Shown here: one piece after another, positions 30,499 to 42,014 of the stretch
How the letters are laid out: each line of letters begins with the position of its first letter
How positions within the stretch are numbered: position 1 is the stretch's first letter
Source: Strobilurus pachycystidiatus
Lineage: Eukaryota; Basidiomycota; Agaricomycetes; Agaricales; Physalacriaceae
DNA length: 64,000 nucleotides
Reading direction: 5' to 3'
Assembly: GCA_019915135.1 (NCBI GenBank)
Contig: JAHLMK010000008.1
Location: forward strand, 248,001 to 312,000
Program-made: the position numbers and the translations under genes
Notes under the pieces: model-generated
The model's database searches: none
What the model saw: the letters and a program-made list of their open reading frames with translations, nothing else
What the model was told of the DNA's origin: nothing

Positions 30499-32814
30499 AT
30501 GTTGGTAAAGGTCGTCAAGAACGACATTGAACACATTGCGCCGACCGTCGCAGTTGACAGCACAGGCAAGCCAAAGTCCTGGAAGAATTACCTCTGGGTG
30601 CGTCGCTGTTTTTTCTCGAGTCTCAACCTGCAAACTGACGCGTTCGCGCTGCTCAGGACTCCCTCGACAAGCCAAAGGAGGTACGCGTCGGCCCAAGTCT
30701 CCACGACGACGCGAGGCTCACCTCAGAACTCACAGGAACAACGACTCATACTCAAAGCCGATCTACTTATCCTCGGATTCGGCTGCTTGGGGACCTTTAT
30801 CAAATGGATAGACAGGTGCGTTCACATCCTCTACAGCTGTAGCACGCTATTGACTCTCCCCCCATTAGAGCAAATCTCAACTCGGCTTTCGTCAGCGGTC
30901 AGTAAAATTTGTTAGACGATCCGCTGGATCAATCTGACGACTGCTTCTATCTATGTAGGAATGAAGGAAGATCTCAGTCTATACGGTGACGAGCTGAATT
31001 ATGCGCAAACCGTCTATTCGGTAGCATGCATGCTTGCCATCATGCCAGTTCAGATGCTTCTCACTCGAGTGCACCCCCGATACCTCATTCCGTAAGCTCG
31101 GCTGTCCGAGAGACGACTATGTTGCTGACTGACTGGTGGAATAGGTCGCTCGAGCTGGCATGGACAATTGTAACGTTTGCCCAGTCCAGGATGACGAGCG
31201 CTATGCATATGTATGTGCTCCGCGCCCTGCTCGGCATCTTCGAAACGTGAGTTTTTCTCGTTGTGACTTCCGAAGAGGTAGCCCAACTGACCTCGCGCGT
31301 TAGTGGTCATTTTTCTGCCAGTATGTTCTCTTCGCTCCGCGAGAAACGTCCATTTCACTGATTACCGTGGTAGTCGTCTATCTAGCTGGCGCGTGGTACA
31401 CCAAGAACGAGCTCGGTCGCCGTCTGGCTATCATCAACATGGCCACTTCCGGTGAGTTGAACTTTCGTATCGTTTGGCCGATGCGACGCTAATTGGTCTG
31501 TCAGCGGGCCCCATGTTTGGAGGTTTCCTCCAGGCTGCCGTCTACACAGGTCTCAACGGGCGACACGGAATGAAAGGTTGGCAATGGGTATGTTTGGAAT
31601 TGTAAGCAGGTGTTTTCCGACTCCTAACGCTTGACTTGCAGCTCTTTATCATCGACGGAGTCATTTCTCTTTCAATCCTATTGCCTCAATTCTTCCTCCT
31701 CCCTGATGTCCCGTCCCGCCAGAACCCGAACTTCATCTTTACGGCTGCTGTAAGTTCAAGACGCAATATCACTAGGGTTAATATGCTGACCCGTGTACAG
31801 GATGTGGAACTTGCACGCGATCGCAACATAAAAGAGGGTCGTGTGCGCCAAGGAGCGTTCACATGGGGTCAAGTCAAGAGCTGGCTGCTTCGCCCCGAGC
31901 TTTACATGATATGGGCGCTGTCCACATTCAACGCGATTGCTTTCAAGCCTTCCGACACCCTCGCACTGTGGCTCAAAGCATGGAATACAAGGCAGCCAGG
32001 CTCCTTTACGGTCCCCCAAATCAGTACGTGTTCATCAACAACCGTGGCCGAGAAATCAGGACTGACTGGTAACACCAGACAATTACGCTGCTGGCCTGCC
32101 TGCAACCGTCATTCTCATGATGCTCGTCGGCGCCTGGGCTTCCGACACGGTCTTCCGAGGTCGCCGTTGGCCAACCATCGTCATTGCTGGAACGGTCAAT
32201 GGCATCGTCTGCGTGATACTCGCCACGACAGAAGTGTTCCCCCAAAATCGCGCCGGTCGGTGGTTCGTAAGTCGTTTTTGTTCTGGATTTGTCGATCCGC
32301 GAACGGAGACTCACTCGTACCTCGTGCAGTTGTACTATTTGACTGGGTCTCTACAATCCACCTCCAGCATGTTCTGGGCTTGGACACAAGAGACGTTCTC
32401 GGGCGATCCTGGGGCCCGATCCTTTGCCAGCGGTGGCGATAATCTTCTGGCGTTCCGTACGTACCATCACCCGCCCAGAAGCCTCTCTCATTCGCTGATT
32501 ATGATAAACTTTAGTGGTCATCGCTACCGTTCCTCTTGCGGTATTCAAAGTTAGCGACCAGCCATACATCGTCTCCGGAAACTGGACTGCAGCTGGTAAG
32601 AGATTGATCGTATAATCGTGGGAGCTAGGAAGAACTGACCTGGACGATGATAGCCTGTTCCTTTGCCTCACCCATCACCGCGCTTGGCCTTGCGTACTAT
32701 CAACACAAAAAAGGAACCCTTGTGGATGAGCCGGAGACTGAGCCGGAAAGCGAAACGTCTAGTGTGGGCGGCGACGGCGATCCTACGAAGACTCGGCTGT
32801 CAATAGACAAGTAG
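30499..32814 (+). CDS. MFS transporter, Fen2/allantoate permease type
   Basis: A twelve-helix major facilitator of the anion:cation symporter group (relatives of Fen2/Liz1 pantothenate and Dal5 allantoate permeases), carrying organic anions with protons across the plasma membrane. More than ten short exons join in frame. Recognisable stretches are ILKADLLILGFGCLGTFIKW + IDRANLNSAFVSGMKEDLSLYGDELNYAQT, MLLTRVHPRYLIP, LRALLGIFETGHFSAIVYLAGAWYTKNELGRR, SAGPMFGGFLQAA, GWQWLFIIDGVISL, LFFLLPDVP-like text, DVELARDRN, and the C-terminal IYWF-free tail ending TRLSIDK. The K-W-I-D-R-A-N-x-x-x-A-F-V-S-G-M signature supports Fen2/Liz1 over sugar carriers. The substrate cannot be told from sequence alone. 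Head-to-head with a TauD-like oxygenase, it could supply or export that enzyme's substrate; this is inference only. Confidence 0.9.
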
Positions 32815-33406
32815 TGGCCGATGTTGGGCAGAGACCTTAGTTTGTAATTGTAATCATCGAAAGTCGACCGATCGTCGTCGATAATGTAGGGGGAATTGGA
32901 ATACTGTCTCGGTGGCAGTGATTGAGGCATTGAATGCGACACTTGAGGCCTAAGTACACGACTCCACTTGAGGGTTATCTAGTGGAACACCTCGACTCGG
33001 CAATCATTTGATCAATGCGCGTGGCGGCTGGCAGGAGATGAAGTGTCTTGCGAACAGCCATGTAACCCACTTGAGGGCAATTCCTCCATGCAAGGGGGAA
33101 ACAATTGCATTGCTTGGGGTCATGGAGTGAACTTCACCATGACGCCCGAGTGGGTGAGTTCAGATCTGCATGTACTTGTACCGTTGAGCTCTTAGCAGCG
33201 AAATCGCGCAATAAGTGGAGATATGTGATCTTGAACGAGCAATGGAGGCAACAACTATGATACAGAATACAAAAGGTAAGCATACTAGTAGCGGTCGTAG
33301 AACGTAATCACATTATAGCCAAGCCAAAGCCAAGTCCGACAAAGAAGTAAAGAGAAAAACACGTCGTGAATTAAGAGAGGCTGCGAAGTCTGAGCTGATT
33401 GCGATT
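32815..33406. other. Intergenic between convergent genes
   Basis: It holds the 3' regions of the transporter and the MARVEL gene. No gene seen. Confidence 0.5.
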
Positions 33407-34157
33407 TTAAACAGAAACGAGGCCGCCGCCGTATCCGTCACCACGGCGAGCAGCCTGGATGGCACGGAAGATGATGAAAAGGAAGGCAAAGGTGGTCAGG
33501 ATCCTGTGATGGGGAGAACGTAAGCGCGCCGAGTAACCCGGGGATGAAGACCAGACAACGGACCATAGGATCCAGGCAAATGCCTCGGTAGCGTTGAGCT
33601 GGCTGCAGTACACGAACGAGTGTTGGTTGCTGAAAACGCTTGAGCGTGCGTCAAGACCCGGAAAAGGTGGGGCCTTACCTGCAGTTGAGTCCGCCACCAA
33701 GGTTCTCGGTGATGGCTGCAGCTGCCGCGGTCCAGATAATCCACGTGAGGAAGAAGCTGCAGAGTTGTGAGATGGAGAACTGGGGAAGGGAGAAATGGAG
33801 GCGCGCACAAGACGGCGTGGGACATGATGCTGGTGATGACGGAGCCCGTGGCGGAGTGGAAGAAGAGGACGGCGTAGAGGAAGCCAAAGACGACGGTCCA
33901 TATGGAGGCGAAGAGGGTGAAGCGTATGCGATCGCGCTCGGTGATGCTGCTGTAGTTGTGGTACTTGTTGAAGCGGGAGGTAAGCCATGCCGTGAGGGAC
34001 AGCTGGACGCGGGTCAGAGACGCGGGTGCTGCTAGAACGAAGGGCGCACCTCGATGATTCCGAAGAGAATAAGGAGGCCAAAGATGACTGTTGGGAGTAA
34101 GCGGACGAGCTGCAGCAGAAGGAGAGCTGGACGCACCGGGGTGGCCACGCCTAACAT
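33407..34157 (-). CDS. MARVEL-domain four-helix membrane protein
   Basis: Five exons give a protein starting MLGVATPVRPALLLLQLVRL with four membrane segments. These are LLQLVRLLPTVIFGLLILFG; FTLFASIWTVVFGFLYAVLFF; HAVFFFLTWIIWTAAAAAI followed by TENLGGGLNCSQLNATEAFA; and ILTTFAFLFIIFRAIQAARR. The fourth ends in a short tail (GDGYGGGLVSV). The helix order and the loop with a single Cys plus N-x-T match fungal MARVEL proteins, which organise plasma membrane or secretory membranes. Two introns lie inside the last third, and reading through them gives the false longer frames seen there. It is divergent from the malic enzyme gene with 424 bp between starts. Confidence 0.85.
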
Positions 34158-34581
34158 GGTTGTCCAGTGACATGGTCGAAGCTGGTTGGGGGTCTTGGTG
34201 GCGGTCGTGGCGGGGTCGTGGTATTTAAGCGCAAGGAGCAACAAGTGGTCAGATCGAAAAATCAACCGCCGACGTCATCGTGACCGACCCCGTACGTCAA
34301 CGTGCCGCCCCCCGGCATTGCTCGGCATCCTTCGGCACGCTTCAGATGGTATGCACGCCAAGTCAGGAACGCGTCCATGCTTGACCCAGTACCACGCTGG
34401 CAGTGACCGGCGTCTTGCGTCGAGACTGAATGCAAGGCTGGACACGCACAGCCGGTGACTGGCTCTGCACCGGAGGCTGCCATCGAGACTGGCGCGCCAC
34501 CGCGGGCCTCGCTATTTATAAAATGACACCCTTATAATGATGTCGCTGCTGCTTTTCCCTCCACAATCACCCACCACCACC
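34158..34581. promoter_or_regulatory. Divergent promoter region
   Basis: It is shared by the MARVEL gene (minus; TATA-like TTAAATAC near 34221-34228 on that strand) and the malic enzyme gene (plus; TATTTATAAAA at 34513-34523). Confidence 0.5.
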
Positions 34582-36590
34582 ATGCCCAACACGCCAGTCT
34601 TCAGAGTCGCCCTGCGCGGCGAGGAAATCCTCGACAGCCCCCGATTCAACAAGGGCATGGGCTTCACCACCAACGAGCGCGAACAGTTCGGTCTCGTTGG
34701 CCGCCTCCCTTGGAAGGTCAACTCCTTGGACGAACAGTGCCAGCGCGCCTATGACCAGCTCCAGGCCAGGGACTCGCCCATCCGCAAAAACTCCTTCCTG
34801 CAGAGCCTCAAGTCCCAGAACTGGGTCCTCTACTACTCGCTGATCCTGCGCCATCTTCACGAACTCGTACCCATCATCTACACGCCAACGGAGGTCGGCC
34901 TTTTCTCATATCTATCCTCCATCCAGCTAACGTCGTACAGGCAGAAGCGATCGCGGACTACTCCCACCTTTTCCGTCGCAGCGAAGGTCTCTATCTGACC
35001 TTTCCCAACGAAGACACCATGGAGGTCGACTTTCTCGATCAAACACGGGGACGCAACATCGACCTCATCGTCTGTTCAGACGCGGAGGCCATTCTGGGCA
35101 TCGGCGATCAAGGTGTCGGGGTGAGTCTTTTCTCTGCGCCACGTCAAAACTTTCAATACTGACCTTCTTTCGCAGGGCATTGGCGTCAGTGTTTCAGTCA
35201 TTGCTGTTGAATTCTCATACTCACGCCTTTCCAGATCTCCTCGGCAAAGTCGGTAATCTATACGTAGGCTCTATCCATCACCGCTGTTCTTGATTGATTC
35301 TAATTGCCATGTAGACTAATTGGTGGCATCGATCCCTCCCGCTCCCTTGCCGTTGTGCTTGATGTAGGAACAGACAACCAAGATCTACTCAATGACGACC
35401 TCTACGTCGTACGTCGCTGCCTCCCTCCCTCATATCCAGATACAGATCTAACATTCGATCCCAGGGCTGGCCTCAAAAGCGCGTCCGCGGCGCAGACTAT
35501 GACCGATTCATCGACAAATTCATCCAACTCGTCCGCAAATACTTCCCGCATAGTCTGCTCCACTTTGAGGACTTTGGCGTGACCAACGCCCAGCGCATCC
35601 TCGCGCGCTATCGCGAGACACACGCGGTCTTCAACGATGACATCCAGGGCACCGGTGCCGTGACGCTCTCATGTGTCATGGCCGCCATCGGGGTGACCAA
35701 GAGCAAATTGCGGGACCAGAGGTTCATCATATACGGAGCGGGGTCCGCGGGGCTAGGTATCGCCAAGCAGCTGCGCGACGCGGTCGTGGCGATGGACGAT
35801 CTCGACGAGGCGGAGGCAAACAAGCTGTTTTGGCTCATCGACAAGCACGGGCTGATCAAGGAATCTCTGCCTGACGTGAGGGAGGATCTGAATACCTTCA
35901 AGCGGCCGGACGATGAATGGTCTTCGTTCGGGAATGATGAGGTGCATTTGCTGGACGTGGTCAAGCAAATCAAGCCTACTGTGCTCATCGGGTGCTCGAC
36001 GCATGCTGGCGCGTTCACGGAGGAAGTGGTCAAGGCGATGGCGGCGCACTGTGATAGGCCGATTATCTTGCCGTTGAGCAATCCGAGCAGGCTGGTCGAG
36101 GTGGATCCGAGGGATGCGAATGAGTGGACGCATGGGAAGGCGCTGCTGGCTACGGGAAGTCCGTTCCCACCTGCGAAGATGCCTTCTGGGAAGGATTATA
36201 TGTGAGTTCATTGATTTTCTTCATCATGCAAGTTGCTAAATTGTCTCAAGCATCGCGGAGTGCAACAACGCGCTCATCTATCCCGGACTCGGATTCGGGG
36301 CCATGCTGATCCAGTCGCGCCATATGACCGACACCATGATCATCGCCGGTGCTCGCCGTCTCGCGTCGCTCTCCCCTGCGCTCAAGGATCCCGACGATGC
36401 CCTCCTGCCAGACTTTGGTGAGGCGCCGGAGATCAACTTTGAAGTCGCTGTGGCTGTTGCGGAGCAGGCTATAGATGAGGGCAGTGCTGGGGTTGAGTGG
36501 TCGAAGGAGGAGGTCAGGGAGAGGGCGAAGGATAAGCAGTGGTTGCCCATTTATGGGGAGTATGTATACGATAAGGATGGGGAGACTTAG
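34582..36590 (+). CDS. NAD-dependent malic enzyme
   Basis: Oxidative decarboxylation of L-malate to pyruvate and CO2 with reduction of NAD(P); in fungi normally mitochondrial. Seven exons join in frame. Motifs in order: GMGFTTNEREQFGLVGRLP, IIYTPTEAEAIADYSHLFRR (catalytic Tyr), ILGIGDQGVGGIGISSAKS, VVLDVGTDNQDLL, HFEDFGVTNAQRILARYR (metal-binding Glu-Asp), FNDDIQGTGAV, then IYGAGSAGLGIAKQL (nucleotide-binding loop), LIGCSTHAGAFTEEVV, PLSNPSRLVEVDP and AECNNALIYPGLGFGA. A TATA box at 34513-34523 puts the likely transcript start after the upstream in-frame ATGs (34,537 and 34,540), so ATG 34,582 (MPNTPVFRVALRG) is chosen. No obvious basic mitochondrial presequence is visible. Two very short exons (GVG|GIG, 9 nt, and ISSAKSVIY) sit between introns. 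It may be the Mae1 counterpart. Confidence 0.95.
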
Positions 36591-37566
36591 AGTGACTTAC
36601 TTGTAGATGTAAAGAAGATGGTAGATCTTGAAGGACATTGTAATACGCCCGGTTTGTAAAAGGACTAGTAGTTTTTTGACGACAAGAATTGATGCCTACA
36701 CCGCGACGCTTTGTGACCTCCATGGGACGTGTCTTTCCCTCCTCCCATACTTATTGAAATCGTGAGTCTACGCGTCGCTCAGTTGTCGTGTGACATAACT
36801 CACAATACAAACACGCCCATTTTCGCTACACCACCTCATCCGTTAGCCTGCCTCTCTGGCTCGAATCAATTCTGCGCTAAACATCCTATAATTTCTTCTT
36901 CGTCGAAATCTTCAAGTGGGATTGTCACCTGCGAAGCTTGAAGCCTCACATCATGATGTGACAAGTCGTAGAAGATCTCATTGAACGGCCAGCCGGAGGG
37001 GCAATGTGGCGTAAGGGTCCGAACTCTCACACTGCCCTGAGTTCTCAAAGAGCTCCAGCAGCACAGAGTTGGGGGGACGCATTCATCGAGAGGCTCTTAT
37101 GGACAACAATCACTCGAAGAGGAATGAACGATTTCGATCAAGCAAGTTCTGGGGATTTCGTCTACAATTTGTAGACGAAAGTCGATCTACAAAGGGGAAA
37201 GTTGATTTATGAGTGAATCTCGGTTATCAGACGGAACGACTACTTACTCGATGAGAAACAGACGGTTGTTGATCAAGTTTAGGAAATGTTTTCGACTTGT
37301 AATAGACATAGGGCATGATCAATGAATACAGCATTCATGCATCTTATGAGCGTATTTCAGCGAATGTCTTGTCCCATCTACTCGGCCCAGGTGCTCCCAG
37401 GTGAATTCGACGTTGAGAAGCATTGAGACTTAAGAGTATATCGGACCCGCGTCACGCGTACGGCTTGCAAGTTGCCAGCAACAATCATCTTCATATTTTC
37501 CTCGGTGTTCAATCTGTGCGGTTACTACTTCTGCTTGACTCTCAATTACTAACGACATCAGTGTCC
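36591..37566. other. Intergenic (about 1 kb), no gene seen
   Basis: Short frames only. The open frame of the next gene extends left to 37,423, but that stretch lacks conserved sequence and is treated as leader. Confidence 0.5.
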
Positions 37567-39396
37567 ATGGCTTCCCATGCACACTTCGCGCCCTTTTCCT
37601 CTCCCTCCGAAGCAGGGATTGCGCTGCCAGTGGCCCTTGAAACGTCCTTCTTACACGCCCTGACCTCGAACGACCGCATCTCGGAGGCGGATGCCACCCT
37701 CTTCGACGAGAAAATATTGCGCCCTGCTGCCAATCGTATCGCGAGTCTTGAGCAGGAGATCGAAAGTCGACGTCTCCAATCGTGCCAGTGCTCGGATGTG
37801 GTGGAAGAGAAAAGTCGCATGGAGGCATCTCTGACTCGATGGCGTCGAGTAGAGTCTCCGCTCCGAAGAGGCTTGGATGTTCCCGCAGAGATCTTCTCGG
37901 AGATCTTCAAGTGGAATTGCCTTGATTTTAACGTGTCCAACACCAACGCTGGTCCGTGGCCTTTAGCGCAGGTTTGCCGACGCTGGAGGCGAATTGTTCA
38001 CGAGACGCCCTCGTTGTGGTGCTCATTCCAAGTACGGAGACCGCATATGTCGGTGTTGCAATCTGCTGGGATGCCGACTTGGACGTATCTCTTGGAGAAG
38101 GCCTTGTCAATGAGCGCCTCCCTTCCTCTCGCCTTTACCTGCGACCTAGACACTTCGGAGTTCTACAATTTTGACACCGTTGATCACGAGGAATATCGGT
38201 TCTCAATCTACATCCTTGACACACTCTTCGCTGCCTCGAATCGTTGGTGTGACTCCTCCTTGGTGCTTCATCCCAAACTGTTACCACGTCTCGAGGACTT
38301 GCGTGGGAAATTGTCTTCTTTGGAGACGCTCTCAGTCAGCGCGAGAAATCATTATATCATAAGCCCCGATTGGTTCCCCCACACCACGACCTTCCAACTT
38401 GCGCCTCGACTGCGGGATGTGACGCTTGACGGGGTGATATTTGAAAAGGTAGATTTGCCTCTTCATCAACTGAAGAAGCTACGGCTGGAATGGACGAATC
38501 CCGACGAAGACCTTCAGAGCCAACCTTGTGGCGTATCCTTCTATCGACTGCATTATATCACAGACTGTCCCAACCTGACAGCTCTCGCGGTCGTTCACGA
38601 ATTCGACTATAAACATGGCGATGGTTGGGACGCCCCCGGATGGCTTCCTCCCCTACAGCATCCTCTCGTAAACACCTCCATCACTGAACTTCGTGTCTCC
38701 GACGCGCGATTCGTTGGAAGTATCACTTTACCAAACTTGCGCCACTTGATGATTGTTGAATGTGATGAAGACGATTGGTCAACGAACCCTTGTCCCCCAA
38801 TCATGTTTGGAGCCATTGCAGGCTTGCTGGAGAGATCGAGATGCCCTCTGGAATTCCTGGCTGTTCAGGACATTCCTGACGTCGATGCAATCCTTGGCGT
38901 TGCCCGACAAGCCTCTCATCTTCGACATCTACAGATCCACTTCAATAAATGGTCAACCATCAAGGACGAAGGCCTCAGCGCCTTTTTCTCCTGCCTCAGC
39001 GTTGACCGTTACCCGCTACTGCCGGAGCTCGAGGTCCTGTCCATCTCGATATACCCCAAACGCAGGGTTTTTCAGGGAACGCTTCCGATGTCCTGCGTGG
39101 GAACGGAGTTCGCGAAGTTTGTTCATCGGCGTTGGGTAGCGTCCGGCGCTCCTGATGCCCACTCCATGGTACATCGGATACAGAAAATTGACCTTGACAT
39201 CCGCGAACCTACGCTACTTGTCAGCGAAGATGCGCCAGACTTGATGAAGGATTTGAGGATATACAAGAAGGATGGATTACGCGTCTCGATCAGTACAGCT
39301 GGGCCTTTGCCGTCGTTGGAAGGAGTAAAGTTTATGCATCATGAATATCTTACTGAGATCAAGAAAGGACAAAGAAGTAAACTTGTGTATGTATAG
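37567..39396 (+). CDS. F-box domain protein, 609 aa, intronless
   Basis: One uninterrupted frame. After MASHAHFAPFSSPSEAGIAL comes a heptad-like helix (ILRPAANRIASLEQEIESRR, near residues 55-80). The F-box follows near 97-155: RRVESPLRRGLDVPAEIFSE, IFKW, WPLAQVCRRWRRIVHETPSL and WCSF. The remainder has repeated leucine-rich stretches (LEDLRGKLSSLETLSVSA, LPNLRHLMIVECDEDD, ASHLRHLQIHFN), so an LRR-type substrate-binding fold is likely. This coiled segment plus V-C-R-x-W-R-x-I F-box is a very large family in agaricomycetes. It probably works as a receptor of an SCF ubiquitin ligase; the target is unknown. A frameshifted relative lies at 49,132-50,945. The chosen Met starts the segment shared with that relative. 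Confidence 0.85.
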   Translation: MASHAHFAPFSSPSEAGIALPVALETSFLHALTSNDRISEADATLFDEKILRPAANRIASLEQEIESRRLQSCQCSDVVEEKSRMEASLTRWRRVESPLRRGLDVPAEIFSEIFKWNCLDFNVSNTNAGPWPLAQVCRRWRRIVHETPSLWCSFQVRRPHMSVLQSAGMPTWTYLLEKALSMSASLPLAFTCDLDTSEFYNFDTVDHEEYRFSIYILDTLFAASNRWCDSSLVLHPKLLPRLEDLRGKLSSLETLSVSARNHYIISPDWFPHTTTFQLAPRLRDVTLDGVIFEKVDLPLHQLKKLRLEWTNPDEDLQSQPCGVSFYRLHYITDCPNLTALAVVHEFDYKHGDGWDAPGWLPPLQHPLVNTSITELRVSDARFVGSITLPNLRHLMIVECDEDDWSTNPCPPIMFGAIAGLLERSRCPLEFLAVQDIPDVDAILGVARQASHLRHLQIHFNKWSTIKDEGLSAFFSCLSVDRYPLLPELEVLSISIYPKRRVFQGTLPMSCVGTEFAKFVHRRWVASGAPDAHSMVHRIQKIDLDIREPTLLVSEDAPDLMKDLRIYKKDGLRVSISTAGPLPSLEGVKFMHHEYLTEIKKGQRSKLVYV

Positions 39397-40010
39397 CAAG
39401 TAGGGGCTTCTTCATTCTAGTCACAACGTTTCGATATTGGAGTTTGTTTATCACGTTGTTCTACTTATGGCGGTCAGGCCAACGAGACTTCAGCTCTGGA
39501 TGCTGAGGAGGTTTATGTGATAGCGTTATTGCTGACAGCTCTGGTTACATGGCACAAAACATTTTATGCAATGTCCAATAAGTTTACACTGTCCTTGTCG
39601 AACCCCCATCATGCATCCAAGAACTGCCCTTCTGTCTCAGACATTCTTGGCGTGCACGTCCGCTGTGGGTACTCGAGGATGTAGTAAGAACAAGCATACA
39701 AAGATGGCGACGTTGCACACATAACGACAACTTGAACTAAGCAATGCCCTCGAGTACTTGCGGTGCGTTGCAGTCCAGCGCCACATAATATCACGATACC
39801 GTGCTGGACAATTCAGAGACATCCACGGAGGGCAAGAGGGTCACGTCGACGCGTATATCAGCTGTACTAGATCTATTGGTGGGTCCTGATTCTTGTCACG
39901 CCGTGTGAGACGAGACATACACAATACAACCGAGGAATGAATTTAGATGCCTAATCGATGTGAGACAAAAGATTGTACCAAAAGTCTCAATTTGTAGGGT
40001 AGTACGCATA
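39397..40010. other. Intergenic between convergent genes
   Basis: It holds the 3' regions of the F-box and siroheme genes; nothing else seen. Confidence 0.5.
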
Positions 40011-41808
40011 TCATATCAAATCCCAATCATGTTGTACGCCTTCTCTAACCCTCCAACTCTCATCCCCCAGCCAGCGACGGACCCGAGCATCATCGAGACT
40101 CGGATCTTCTTCAAGTACTCCAACGTCGCCTTCCTTCCATAATGACAGAACCGCCCACCCAACAACTAGCATCCCCGGCGGCCTCTGCTCCCCAACGCTT
40201 TCCAGCGCCTGCACGATATCCTTCAACGTCGACTCAATCACCCTCTGATCCGGCATCGACGCCCTCTCAATCAGCGATATGGGTAAATGCTCCGGATACG
40301 CAGACCCTCCACGCCTCTCACACTCATCCGAAATCAACGTCGAGATGACTTGTGGGAGTCGTGCGACGCCCATGAGGATGACGAGCGTCCTTCCGCGTTC
40401 GTACCCCGGCAGGACGACGTCTTTGCCCTTCCGCCCTACACCTGTGCAGACCATGAACGACTCTGCCGCGCCGCGTTGCGTGACTGGTATGCCAGCAAAT
40501 GTGGGTCCGGCTAGAGCTGAGCTGACTCCGGGGATGACGACGGGCTCGAAGCCGTGCGAGCGGAAGTACAGCACTTCCTCGCCAGCGCGGCCGTATACGA
40601 CTGGATCGCCTTGTTTTAACTTTGAGACGTTAAACTGGAGTCAAGTTGGTAGTCAGAGGAGAGCGTACCCTCACGACGGTCAACCCCCGCCTAGCCGCCT
40701 CCACTGCCGCCTCCATCATCTCGTTCTGGGCACCATCTGCATTACCAGGGAATTTCTTTGCGATGCGCACTTCGACGCCAGCGGGAATCACGGCTAGGAC
40801 GGCGTCTGGGACCAGCTTGTCCGATAAGACGAGGTGCGCCAATTTCGTGAGAGCGGTATGGGTAGCTTGGGTGAGTAGGGAAGGATGGCCTGGTCCGGAG
40901 CCAACGAGCAATATTCTACCAGGTTGACTAAGAGTAAGGGAGTGCAGAGATGGAGGAGGGGGAACGACAATGGTCATGGGGTCTTCGTTGTCGCTTTCGA
41001 GTACCGCATTGATTTCAGTGTCCGTCAGATGTGCGAGCTTGGATATAGGCCAATATTCGCTGATTTGGGCTACCCACTTCATACGGCGTCGAGCACTTTC
41101 CAGCGATGTTTCGGTCCGGCTGCGTGAAGGGACAGGTCGATTGGGCGTCGACACGCCGCTCTCTTCAAAGCAGTCCTCTGAGCCCTCGTTCGCTTTTGCA
41201 AGACTCCTCATCCGACCAACGTTCTGCACTGCCAATCCCGCCTCTTTGGGTATTTTCGACACCACCTCTCTTCGTATTCGCCCAGCCAGTCTGCATCCCT
41301 GTCCATTTGTCGTGACGGCAAATTGAAGCGGCGTGCGCGCCCCGGTGGAGGGATCCTCGAAGCGGTGCGAAGAGGTGAAGGAGAAGTCGCATAGGTCGGG
41401 CATGTCTGTGGTGTTGACGGGAATGTTTCGCGCTTTGCAAGCGGCGTAGATTCTTTCAGCGGAAGTGCGGTCGCGGCGCGTAGAATCCCCGCTATTGACC
41501 GTGTCGGTGACTATAACCAGTGACAGTCCGGGAAAAGCCTCTAGATCCAGTCCATCGACATTCGACGATCCAGGCAGGGTATCAGCGTCGACCAAGGTGA
41601 TTTGCTGGTGTTCGGCGCGGTATTTCAGCTCTTCGCATACGCCTCCTCTGTGCAGGACGATGACCGATGCGTCCGCTTCTAAAGCAGCGAATGCGCGGGA
41701 AGCTGCAAGGGTGCCCGAGCCCAAGATGAGGATGGATTTACGTTCGAGGCGGAACGAGAGGACCAGCGAGGCGCCGCCAGTTGGCGCTGGAAAGGACGTC
41801 TGCGCCAT
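40011..41808 (-). CDS. Siroheme synthase: precorrin-2 dehydrogenase + uroporphyrinogen-III methyltransferase
   Basis: Two exons (41808-40669, 40634-40011) encode 587 residues. The N-terminal part is Met8-like: SILILGSGTLAASRAFAALE (NAD loop), PVNTTDMPDLCDFSFTSSHR with the catalytic Asp region, and FAVTTNGQGCRLAGRIRREV. The C-terminal part is an SAM-dependent uroporphyrinogen-III C-methyltransferase (Met1-like): RILLVGSGPGHPSLLT, LVLSDKLVPD, LKQGDPVVYGRAGEE, VIPGVSSALAGP, IPVTQRGAAESF, TLVILMGVARL. Together they convert uroporphyrinogen III to precorrin-2 and sirohydrochlorin, and probably insert iron, to give siroheme for sulfite and nitrite reductases. In S. cerevisiae the two functions are separate genes (MET8, MET1); here they are fused as in other basidiomycetes and in bacterial CysG. 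The intron is only 34 bp (40635-40668). The start lies 206 bp from that of SRP14 on the other strand, implying a shared promoter. Confidence 0.94.
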
Positions 41809-42014
41809 GTACGATGGTGGTCAGAGGCAAAGCTGAGTGCGAGACGGCCAATCGCACCTTTGCAATTTTTTCGCATCGTGATCATGACGAAAGGATGGTG
41901 GCAGCATTTGCCTCCGGACTTCCGGCCCGACGGCCGACAGTATGATATTTTCAATTCCGAAATTATGTCATCAAATCTATCTTGTCCTCGACCACGACTG
42001 CCAGTCCATGAAGC

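Noticed and set aside
33640..34035. 131-codon plus-strand frame rich in Glu/Gly
   Set aside because: Antisense of MARVEL exons.
34537..34581. Upstream Met residues of malic enzyme
   Set aside because: They lie within about 30 bases of the TATA box, so are probably outside or at the very end of the transcript.
37423..37566. N-terminal extension of the F-box protein
   Set aside because: Not shared with the paralogue at 49.1 kb, whose similarity begins at the next Met.
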